From Litchfieldella anticariensis FP35 = DSM 16096 (GTDB lineage: Bacteria > Pseudomonadota > Gammaproteobacteria > Pseudomonadales > Halomonadaceae): DNA of 64,000 nt. Under the pieces are notes generated by a model. The model saw only the letters and a list, made by a program, of their open reading frames with translations, ran no database searches and was not told where the DNA came from. This document shows positions 52,808-59,915 of this stretch, one piece after another. Every line of letters starts with the position of its first letter. Positions within the stretch are counted from its first letter, which is position 1. The position numbers and the translations under genes were made by a program. Location: the NCBI RefSeq assembly GCF_000409775.1, contig NZ_KE332388.1, positions 492,960-556,959 of the forward strand. Direction: 5' to 3'.

Positions 52808-55572
52808 CAGGATACCCCCCGTTTCGTCCTATTTTTCGAGGGAGAGGCAGCCGTCATTTTGGTATACAACTCGAACAGTTTTTCCAGACGCTCGGTATCG
52901 TTTTTGAAACGGCGGCCGATATAGATACGCTCAAGTACCTCATCATTGTGCTCATGCGCTTCGCGCAGGTTGGCTGGCATCTTTTCGGGATCATAGAGAT
53001 CAGCAATGGTAGCAGGAAAATGAGATTCCCGTGCCAATAGAATATTTTCAGCGCAGCGAGTCAGGTCAGCCTTATTCTTATCCGTAAGAACAGGAACCGG
53101 AAAAGTATGCCAACCTAAGTCGCTCGAGTACCGATAGTCTTCTTTAAACTTCCCACAGATCGTCGCGACCCATACGAAGTGTAGTTTTGAAAGTAGCAAC
53201 GAAAGAGACCAATAACTGGAATCAAGAATAGCAAATGCTTGACTGGAGATAATAGCTCCTTTGCCAACAGCTCCGCACGGAAGATATTCGCGGCGTTCTG
53301 ACGTCATTCGAGGAATGATGAACGAATGACTCTGCGCTTCGTTAAATTCACGCATTTGGTGTGGACGATCGGCAAGCTTCTTGTTAGAGGCATCAGGGCT
53401 TTTAAGCCTTGCTGCTCTTGACAGCTGAAGTCGCTGGGAAATTGTTTCAACTTTTTTTGCACAGCCTACATCATTATCGCTTATCCATAAACAATATCTC
53501 GGGATGTTATTGTTATATTCTTTAGAGCCGTAGAACCTCCTAATGAATTTCCCTCCTTGCGGACTTTCAAAAAGGAGCTGGTGCTTTTCAGAGAAAGTCA
53601 GGCTCAATGCCCCACCATCGTTTGGCATATTTCCCAAGATCATTTCCGGCACATCTTTAGAAACAGGCGTGCCAACTGCCTTAACAAGAGGCGCCTCACC
53701 CGCTGTTAAGTAATGAGATATATGACCAACCTGTCGCACGAGATCGTTTTCGTACAATTTTCGGCCACCAGCCTCTCGCCCATCAATTCCGACTATCACA
53801 CAGAACACGGAGGCTTTGCGAGCCGCATTGTTTGACCAAATAAATGAGCTGTGCGCAAATCTAATCTTCACGTCTTTTTGTAAAACTATTGGCCAAAGCG
53901 TTGGCGCTTGCCTTCCCATTGCTATCGAATTTGTTGCTACCAGTGCAGCAACAGCGTCAGTAGCCAAGCAGTAATCTGATGCTTTAAGGAACCAAGCACC
54001 CACAAAGTCTATGTAACCCCAGTGTTTCGTGCGCCCTTTGAAAATCAGCTGCATGTCTTCTTTTTGTTCAGGAGTAAGCTTTCCTTTTCCTGAGTACGGT
54101 GGATTTCCACAAATATAAATCTCCCCGCCTTCGTTCTCGAAGTCAATCTGTGCTTGATCGAGTAGTGATCCAAACAGGTCATCTGCATGATGCTTTACCG
54201 CTGTTCCAGTAGGCGGACAGATGCTGAGCCAGTTTAGTCGAAGGGCGTTATCACAAGTAATCCAGTTTTCGGAATCCAGCGGCAGAAACTCAGCCAATGC
54301 CAGTTTTTTTCCGCGATACAGCAGGTCGCACTGGTACTCGGCGATGATCAATGCAAGGCGGGCTATCTCTGCTGAAAAGTCCCGCAGCTCGATGCCACGG
54401 AAGTTGGTGAGCGGGATATCCGTAGGCCGGTTGGGTTCTCCCCGGCGCTGATTAATCTCAGCTTCGATAGCCCGCATTTGCTTATAGGCGATGACTAGGA
54501 AGTTTCCTGAGCCGCAGGCCGGATCGAATACCCGGATTTTGGCCATGCGGTTGCGCAGGTTCAACAGCTTGCGGGAGTTGTCACCCGCTTCCTCCAGCTT
54601 CTCGCGCAGGTCGTCCAGGAACAGCGGGTTCAGCACTTTCAGGATGTTGGGCACGCTGGTGTAATGCATGCCCAACGCGCCGCGTTCTTCATCATCCGCG
54701 ACCGCCTGGATCATGGAACCGAAAATGTCGGGGTTGATCTGGGTCCAGTCCAGACTGCCGATGTGTAGCAGGTAGGAGCGCGCAATCTTGCTGAAGCGCG
54801 GTACCGCCACGCTACCCGAAAACAGCCCGCCATTCACATAGGGGAAGCCATCATCTGCCCAGCGGGGAATACTTGCCGTCGTGCGTTCGGCCTGTTTGGT
54901 GTTCATGGCACGGAAGATTTCGCTGATCACCTCGTGGGTATTGGCGGAATCCCGTGCGCTCATCTGGGCCACGATATCGGTAAACAGGCCGCTACCAGCG
55001 AAAATGTCGGTGTCTTCCGCGAAGAAACAGAAGATCAGCCTTGCCATGAAGTGGTTCATCTCGTGGCGCTGTTCTTCCGTGCCCCAGTCGGGGTTGTCCT
55101 TCAGCAGCTCCACATACAGCCGATTCAGACGGCTGGTAGCGCGAATGTCAAAGGAGCTGTCGCGCACCTGCTTGACCGTGGTGATGCCTGCCAGCGGTAG
55201 GAAGAAGCCGAAATGGTCAGGGAAAGCCTCATAGGTGCAGGCCACCGTCTCACCAGTTTCCAGATCTTCAGCCTCGAAAACCATGCCATCGGTTGCCAGG
55301 ACGTAGCGCGCCTTGGCACGGGTGGTCGCCGGGCTGGCCTTGAGGGCCTCCAGGGTTTGCGTAACGGCTCCGGCATCCGCCACTGCGATATGGATATTGT
55401 TAGTCTGCAACACACCGCCAAGATCGGACTTGTTGGATGCACCCGAGCGCAGCCGTTTGATGGTAGTAGCCTTATTGCCGAAGGCTTCCAGGAAGGCATA
55501 GGGGAATTCAGCCGGGTCAAAGGGCTGTTGTGCCAGATCCGATATTGCGGCTTCGATTTCTACTGCGTTCAT
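52807..55572 (-). CDS. Class I SAM-dependent DNA methyltransferase (MmeI/YeeA-like)
   Basis: A 921-residue adenine-type methyltransferase. The SAM-binding motif is FDPACGSGNFLVIAY near residue 349 and the catalytic motif is ICGNPPYSGKGK near 489, i.e. N6-adenine type. The N-terminal ~330 residues include FFAEDTDIFAGSGLF and GMHYTSVPNILKVLNPLFLDDL, as in the large YeeA-type enzymes. No obvious nuclease motif is visible at the N-terminus, so cleavage must come from other operon members. The first half of the gene is GC-rich; from about 54250 down it is AT-rich, as if the target-recognition half had been exchanged. A KorB operator lies 44 bases before the start. Confidence 0.87.
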   Translation of the reverse strand: MNAVEIEAAISDLAQQPFDPAEFPYAFLEAFGNKATTIKRLRSGASNKSDLGGVLQTNNIHIAVADAGAVTQTLEALKASPATTRAKARYVLATDGMVFEAEDLETGETVACTYEAFPDHFGFFLPLAGITTVKQVRDSSFDIRATSRLNRLYVELLKDNPDWGTEEQRHEMNHFMARLIFCFFAEDTDIFAGSGLFTDIVAQMSARDSANTHEVISEIFRAMNTKQAERTTASIPRWADDGFPYVNGGLFSGSVAVPRFSKIARSYLLHIGSLDWTQINPDIFGSMIQAVADDEERGALGMHYTSVPNILKVLNPLFLDDLREKLEEAGDNSRKLLNLRNRMAKIRVFDPACGSGNFLVIAYKQMRAIEAEINQRRGEPNRPTDIPLTNFRGIELRDFSAEIARLALIIAEYQCDLLYRGKKLALAEFLPLDSENWITCDNALRLNWLSICPPTGTAVKHHADDLFGSLLDQAQIDFENEGGEIYICGNPPYSGKGKLTPEQKEDMQLIFKGRTKHWGYIDFVGAWFLKASDYCLATDAVAALVATNSIAMGRQAPTLWPIVLQKDVKIRFAHSSFIWSNNAARKASVFCVIVGIDGREAGGRKLYENDLVRQVGHISHYLTAGEAPLVKAVGTPVSKDVPEMILGNMPNDGGALSLTFSEKHQLLFESPQGGKFIRRFYGSKEYNNNIPRYCLWISDNDVGCAKKVETISQRLQLSRAARLKSPDASNKKLADRPHQMREFNEAQSHSFIIPRMTSERREYLPCGAVGKGAIISSQAFAILDSSYWSLSLLLSKLHFVWVATICGKFKEDYRYSSDLGWHTFPVPVLTDKNKADLTRCAENILLARESHFPATIADLYDPEKMPANLREAHEHNDEVLERIYIGRRFKNDTERLEKLFELYTKMTAASPSKNRTKRGVS

Positions 55573-55615
55573 GGTGTGCCATTTATCCTGTTCGCCTTCT
55601 GGCGAGTGCTGCGTT

Positions 55616-55628
55616 TTTAGCCGCTAAA
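55616..55628. promoter_or_regulatory. KorB operator upstream of the methyltransferase operon
   Basis: TTTAGCCGCTAAA, a perfect match to the IncP KorB operator TTTAGCSGCTAAA, 44 bases before the methyltransferase start in the 82-base gap after fitB. KorB is a ParB-like partition protein and global repressor in RK2. Confidence 0.85.
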
Positions 55629-55654
55629 ATTTTCGCCGTCCAACTTACTTGGCG

Positions 55655-56083
55655 TTATGCGGCTTTCATCTTCCACGGGTTGATTACCGCCACGCCTATT
55701 GCTTCGAAGCGTTCGGGAGCTCTCGTTGCCACGGCAAAGCCGTTGGCTAGGGTAATCGCTGCGATGTAGCCATCGGCGACAGTAAGCTCGGTGCGAGTTT
55801 CTCGTGCCTTCACCATCAGCCCGGCATAGGCCTGCGTACAGGGAAGGTCGAACGGAAGTACGCGCCCGGCAAACAGGGGTAGCGCCCGCTTCTCCAGGTT
55901 CTCCTGCAACTTCGTCCTGCGATCCCCTGCAGGGAGCAAGGCGATGCCAGTACGTAGCTCTGCCACTGTGATAGCGGAGAGGTAGAGAGTCTCCAGGGCT
56001 TGGGCGTCGATCCACTCGATAACGCGCGGTTCTGGCTCCTGGCGCAGTGGTTCCGAGATGACATTGGTGTCGAGCAGGATCAT
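55655..56083 (-). CDS. fitB: PIN-domain toxin (FitB/VapC-like)
   Basis: 142 residues with the PIN ribonuclease pattern: MILLDTNVISEPLR (Asp5), ITVAELRTGIALLP (Glu42), and a C-terminal ELTVADGYIAAIT with the third acid. This places it in the FitB group, which cleaves RNA or is held inactive by FitA. Its start overlaps the end of the antitoxin gene by four bases. In a mobile element such a pair would act as an addiction module. Confidence 0.9.
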   Translation of the reverse strand: MILLDTNVISEPLRQEPEPRVIEWIDAQALETLYLSAITVAELRTGIALLPAGDRRTKLQENLEKRALPLFAGRVLPFDLPCTQAYAGLMVKARETRTELTVADGYIAAITLANGFAVATRAPERFEAIGVAVINPWKMKAA

Positions 56084-56334
56084 TCGAAGTCCATCGGACG
56101 CGCCGGGGTCTTGTCGCGGACTTGCTCGAAGGCGGCGAACTCATCATCGGTCAGCTGAGCATGGCGGCCGATGTCGGCCAGAATGGACCCCAGCTTTACC
56201 CGGCCTTCGGGGGCTACAGCAGCCTCTAGGATCTCACGCACCTCGGCTTCCATACTGTGCCCGTGCAGAGCCGCACGGACACGCAGGGCGCGGTGTACCT
56301 CGTCTGGTATGTTGCGAACTGTAAGCATTGCCAT
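56080..56334 (-). CDS. fitA: FitA-type antitoxin (Arc/CopG family)
   Basis: 84 residues from the ATG at 56334 (or 56328). The N-terminus MAMLTVRNIPDEVHRALRVRAALHGHSMEAEVREIL is a ribbon-helix-helix DNA-binding domain; the C-terminal part (AAFEQVRDKTPARPMDFE) should wrap the FitB toxin. It normally represses its own promoter. A palindrome lies just upstream. The first 16 codons of the longer frame overlap that palindrome and are unlikely to be translated. Confidence 0.87.
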   Translation of the reverse strand: MAMLTVRNIPDEVHRALRVRAALHGHSMEAEVREILEAAVAPEGRVKLGSILADIGRHAQLTDDEFAAFEQVRDKTPARPMDFE

Positions 56335-56362
56335 CGGTCGGTGATCCCTGAACGTCCATGAA

Positions 56363-56385
56363 TGCATGCTATGGTTTTGCATGCA
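56363..56385. promoter_or_regulatory. Probable FitAB operator
   Basis: TGCATGC and GCATGCA form a perfect inverted repeat nine bases apart, 29 bases before the fitA start, as expected for a ribbon-helix-helix autoregulated promoter. Confidence 0.55.
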
Positions 56386-56525
56386 CTACTGCAAGCTAGG
56401 CTGCATACAGCTCTATACGTATTGTAGGGTGGTCTTCGAAAAGAGCTCCGCCAGGGTAGTTGGACCTGGGCCGAGACCGGCTGTTTGGTGATCGAAGCAT
56501 GGTCAAAAAGCCGAGGTCGCGATAG

Positions 56526-56762
56526 TTACCATCGATTCTTACCCAACCACCTTGAATTTGACTCCCCGCCCTCTCTACGCCGCTTCAGCTCAGCCCGCGC
56601 CCAAGCGGATGCTTCTTTCATATCCCGCCGCAGTTCGTCGAGCTCCTCGGGAATCAGCCACCGAACCGCCGGCTCCCCGCTTTCTGCGTGCGCCTCGCCG
56701 GCCTGCTCGACGGTCTTGCCTTCCAGCTCTTTACGCTGTTGTCGGCGTGATTGTTCGCCCAT
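56526..56762 (-). CDS. Small charged protein of the transfer region
   Basis: 78 residues from the ATG at 56762, which has a strong AAGGAGG site. The product is very hydrophilic and probably helical (MGEQSRRQQRKELEGKTVEQ... PEELDELRRDMKEASAWARAELKRRREGG). No family recognised. It follows trbL and another small gene, so it is probably the last gene of the trb unit. Confidence 0.65.
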   Translation of the reverse strand: MGEQSRRQQRKELEGKTVEQAGEAHAESGEPAVRWLIPEELDELRRDMKEASAWARAELKRRREGGESNSRWLGKNRW

Positions 56763-56830
56763 GTCCCCCTCCTTGCGGAAAGGCGGCCATTGGCCGCCTG
56801 AGCTATCGCTGGTCAATGACTCCCATAATG

Positions 56831-57100
56831 TCAGAAGCCAGTATCGGAAAATCCCGCCGCCTCTGAAAACGGGGTTCTCCCGGTTCCAGCTCCTACATCG
56901 TTGCTAGTGTGCGTGCTGCGTGGTGCCTCCTCGCGGCCCGAGTGGGCCGGACGGTTCACGAAAGCGGCAATCTCTGCACCAAAGTTCCTCTCTCCCTCGA
57001 CCGATAGCTCGACAGCCGGTACAAAAGCGGCTTCTGTGTAGGCCTCCCGCCCTTCGTCGAGCATATCCAGGGCTACCATAAAATGGCGTTGTTTCATCAT
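56831..57100 (-). CDS. Small protein sharing motifs with the TrbL C-terminus
   Basis: 89 residues from the ATG at 57100 behind an AAGGAG site, 10 bases after trbL. Two stretches resemble the tail of TrbL encoded directly upstream: EIAAFVNRP (TrbL: EIARFVNRG) and GRTPFSEAAGFSDTG (TrbL: GDTPFAQAAGFAGSG), in reversed order. It could be a split-off or duplicated piece of the TrbL tail with a role in the transfer channel. There is no hydrophobic segment. Confidence 0.65.
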   Translation of the reverse strand: MMKQRHFMVALDMLDEGREAYTEAAFVPAVELSVEGERNFGAEIAAFVNRPAHSGREEAPRSTHTSNDVGAGTGRTPFSEAAGFSDTGF

Positions 57101-57110
57101 GGGGGTCTCC

Positions 57111-58607
57111 TTAGGTGTCCTGCTGGCCACGGTTCACAAAGCGAGCGATCTCGTCGCTACGGTCCTGCTGGTGTTCACTACCGCCCAAGCTGTCACTGTC
57201 GAATGAGGGAGCAGAATCATCCGCTTCCGCGACCCCACTATCCCCTTCCGGCTCCATGCTCGCGCGGATGGAGGACGCCATGCGGCCACCAGCGGTTTGA
57301 TCAACCTTGCCCTGAAACTTCCCAGCCATCTTCGATCCAACCCCTTTAGCTAGCTCGCCAGCCGTTCCCGCTCCCAAGGATGCTGCTCGCTTGAATCCGC
57401 TACCACCACCAGATCGGGAGCCAGAACCAGCGAAACCAGCCGCCTGCGCAAATGGGGTGTCACCGGTGCCAGCTTCATCTCCGGTGGAGCTGCTGCCACT
57501 CCCACCACCGCTGCTGTCACCTCCAGTGCCAAAGCTCGGCATGTCGGCTCCAGACCCAGACATATTGGACTGGGCCTTCTCGAAGGCAGCCTTGATGGCT
57601 GACCCGCCACCTACTGCATTCGCCGCACCGCCCAACATCGCGCTCCCAGCCATCTTGCCCGCCGTGAGAGCCATACCTGCCGCTGTCATGGCTGCTCCTA
57701 CCGCAGCACCGGCACCGAATGACCCGATGCCCATTGCTCCCACGCTGCCACCCGACACCAGGCCGGAAATCATCGGTGGAATCTTATTCACCAGAAATAG
57801 CAGGATCACCGAAACGACCAGCATCACGACCAACTCCTGGGACGCCATGTTCTCGCTCATCTGCGAGTAGTAGTGAGTAATAAACTCCCTACCGATGGCG
57901 ACCAGGAGCACCATTGCCATCAACTGAGCCGCTATGCCGAGAATAGCCTTGTAATAGTTGATCGCCATGTCTGATGTCCAACGGGAGCCGCCAAACCCCA
58001 GGAAAAACACTCCCGCATAAAGCAGTATCCAACTGGCGGCTAGCAGCAGGAGTAGGTTGACGGAGATAATCGCCAACACCAGCAATACGGCCAAGGCCAT
58101 ACCTTCCATCACCAACGCAGTGGCAAACTGTTTCCAGCTCAACTCTGACGTAGCCTTCACCGTCTGGTCGTACAGTTCAAAACCGATATCGAGGATGCTA
58201 GAGGGCCCCAAGTTGCCGTTGGAGAGGCCACCGGCTTGTGCCCCAAGGGTTTGCAATGACTGTACGATGGTTCCCGCGATGTTCATGCCCTGCGTCGCGT
58301 TCGTCAGCAACCACCAGAAAAAGCCTGTAAAGATGGTGAAACGAACAAGCTCGGCAAAGAACTCACCAATGTCGGCCTTGCGCAGCGCCATCATGCCGAA
58401 AGTCCAGACCATCGAGATCACTACAAGGGTCCAGAACAACCGACTGGCGGCCGCTTCTATGGCAGGCCCCCACGTTGATGCCGCGGAATGAAAGCGGTCC
58501 AACACATCATCCATGATGTTGCTGCTGGATAGCTCCTGAGCCATTGCGGTATCGGACAGCATGACGACGGCCATCACACCCAAACCACCAAAAACGAATC
58601 GTTTCAT
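57111..58607 (-). CDS. trbL: Conjugal transfer protein TrbL (VirB6-like)
   Basis: 498 residues: an N-terminal signal-like helix, then about six transmembrane helices between residues 55 and 290, then a glycine/serine-rich hydrophilic tail (from ~330). The helix pattern and position after trbJ and trbK match the TrbL family, the inner-membrane channel component of IncP-type type IV secretion. In RK2 the order is also trbJ-trbK-trbL. The tail ends EIARFVNRGQQDT, a motif echoed in the next small gene. Confidence 0.88.
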   Translation of the reverse strand: MKRFVFGGLGVMAVVMLSDTAMAQELSSSNIMDDVLDRFHSAASTWGPAIEAAASRLFWTLVVISMVWTFGMMALRKADIGEFFAELVRFTIFTGFFWWLLTNATQGMNIAGTIVQSLQTLGAQAGGLSNGNLGPSSILDIGFELYDQTVKATSELSWKQFATALVMEGMALAVLLVLAIISVNLLLLLAASWILLYAGVFFLGFGGSRWTSDMAINYYKAILGIAAQLMAMVLLVAIGREFITHYYSQMSENMASQELVVMLVVSVILLFLVNKIPPMISGLVSGGSVGAMGIGSFGAGAAVGAAMTAAGMALTAGKMAGSAMLGGAANAVGGGSAIKAAFEKAQSNMSGSGADMPSFGTGGDSSGGGSGSSSTGDEAGTGDTPFAQAAGFAGSGSRSGGGSGFKRAASLGAGTAGELAKGVGSKMAGKFQGKVDQTAGGRMASSIRASMEPEGDSGVAEADDSAPSFDSDSLGGSEHQQDRSDEIARFVNRGQQDT

Positions 58608-58620
58608 GCGACGCCCTCCC

Positions 58621-58851
58621 TCAATATCTGTCGGGGGAGCTGGGTTCGAACTCCCATTCCCGCATGCGTTGGGCCTTCTCGAACGACCGGCAGGCTTCAG
58701 TAAAGGCTTTTCGGTTAGATTCCCGGCTTAGCTCGCTGATAGTCTGCTGAAAGGCAACTGGCGCGCACGTGATCGCACTCGCCTCTGGTACCATTTCCTG
58801 CTCACAACCTACCAAGGCAACAGCTGCCACAAGTGGGATGATCTTCTTCAT
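58621..58851 (-). CDS. trbK: TrbK-like entry-exclusion lipoprotein
   Basis: 76 residues from the ATG at 58851 behind AAGGAGG. A lipoprotein signal peptide (MKKIIPLVAAVALVGC, lipid Cys16) is followed by a short mature part ending MREWEFEPSSPDRY. RK2 TrbK is a small lipoprotein of similar size that blocks entry of a second plasmid and lies between trbJ and trbL, as here. Its last residues resemble the TrbJ end (RQMRTWNYQPSAADRY), a curious shared tail. Confidence 0.75.
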   Translation of the reverse strand: MKKIIPLVAAVALVGCEQEMVPEASAITCAPVAFQQTISELSRESNRKAFTEACRSFEKAQRMREWEFEPSSPDRY

Positions 58852-58861
58852 CGCGGCCTCC

Positions 58862-59629
58862 TTAATAGCGATCTGCTGCGCTAGGTTGGTAATTCCAGGT
58901 ACGCATCTGCCGTTCCCGCGCTTCCCCTCTGGCGTTAGCATCCAGTTCGGCGGCGAGACGGGCGGCTTCAGCGTTCTGCTGAGCAATCAGCAAGCTGCGG
59001 ATTTGCAGAAGTTGGTTCGCTTGGTTACTGGCGAGCTGGTTGGCGTAACCAATGGCGGCAAGTTGGCCATCCGCGCCCTGGGCGGCGGATTGCAGACGCT
59101 CAAGCTGTCGAGCATCAGAGACCAGGTTATCTTGTTGCTGATCCAATCCACGAAAGAGCGCATCGTTAGCCGCTTTTTGCGATTCAGACGCCAGGCGACG
59201 GTTTTCATCCATCGCTGCACGTTCGGCATCCGTGCAACCGCCGCCATTGAAGCAGGGGGAACTCCGGTAATACGCTACGTCCTGGAACTTGCCTAGGTAG
59301 GCATCGAGGCTGCCGAGCTGGTTCTGGTAATGCTGAAGCGTATTGGTGGCTTGGATCAGATCATTAATCGTGGATTGTGCCCTGTCCCAGATATAGGCCG
59401 CTGGAGCCATGGTGTTTTGCAACTGGTTTTCATACTGCTGCAACTGCGTCTGGTACTGCTCGATCTGCTTGAGAGTCTGAGAGACGGACTCCATCGCCGT
59501 CATGACGTTTTGCTGCAGGTTGGTACCGTCGACGACAGGGATGCCCGCTTGGGCAGGCATGGAAGCGGTTAACGCCAAGGACATGACCGCGACAGGAATT
59601 TTAGCCGCTAAAATTCTTTCTCTTCTCAT
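58862..59629 (-). CDS. trbJ: Conjugal transfer protein TrbJ (VirB5-like)
   Basis: 255 residues with a signal peptide (MRRERILAAKIPVAVMSLALTASMPAQA) and a long helical mature part that opens GIPVVDGTNLQQNVMTAMESVSQTLKQIEQYQTQLQQYENQLQN, characteristic of TrbJ, a periplasmic/pilus-associated component of IncP transfer. I keep the start at 59629, since a start at 59584 would leave no proper signal peptide. Because of this a KorB operator lies inside codons 6-10 (ILAAK). Confidence 0.88.
   Translation of the reverse strand: MRRERILAAKIPVAVMSLALTASMPAQAGIPVVDGTNLQQNVMTAMESVSQTLKQIEQYQTQLQQYENQLQNTMAPAAYIWDRAQSTINDLIQATNTLQHYQNQLGSLDAYLGKFQDVAYYRSSPCFNGGGCTDAERAAMDENRRLASESQKAANDALFRGLDQQQDNLVSDARQLERLQSAAQGADGQLAAIGYANQLASNQANQLLQIRSLLIAQQNAEAARLAAELDANARGEARERQMRTWNYQPSAADRY
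59600..59612. promoter_or_regulatory. KorB operator at the trbJ start
   Basis: TTTAGCCGCTAAA, perfect match to the IncP KorB site and part of a longer 21-bp near-palindrome at 59596-59616. It overlaps the first codons of trbJ. Confidence 0.85.
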
Positions 59630-59915
59630 GATTGAGTGCTCTTAGCTTCATCGTGACTAAGTTGCACTCACCAACCTGTAGCGGCTCGCTCATGAAGATT
59701 GCGAGCCACTACCCCTGCCGGAGAACCCAGCGGTGAAGTGTGGACCTCTACAGGGATAGCTCGTCACTTACTATCCCGGCGTCCGACCTGCGCGACACCG
59801 TCAGAACGCGCGGCCAATGCTTGTTGAACATCGGTGTCATTGTCCTGGGGAACGGTTAGGCTTCCCAAGGGTTAATCGCATCTACTGTTTGTTGCCGCCT
59901 TCCAAAGGGAAAGCA
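59630..59915. other. Gap between traI and trbJ with a hairpin
   Basis: 286 bases without a gene. GGCTCGC and GCGAGCC (about 59682-59706) with flanking GTAG/CTAC form a hairpin that could end the traI transcript; the trbJ promoter should lie between it and 59629. Confidence 0.5.

Noticed and set aside
44358-55572. BREX, DISARM or type I restriction as a name for the defence operon
   Set aside because: No PglZ, BrxC-like ATPase, PLD protein or HsdS/HsdR pair is present; the methyltransferase is of the large YeeA/MmeI-like type.
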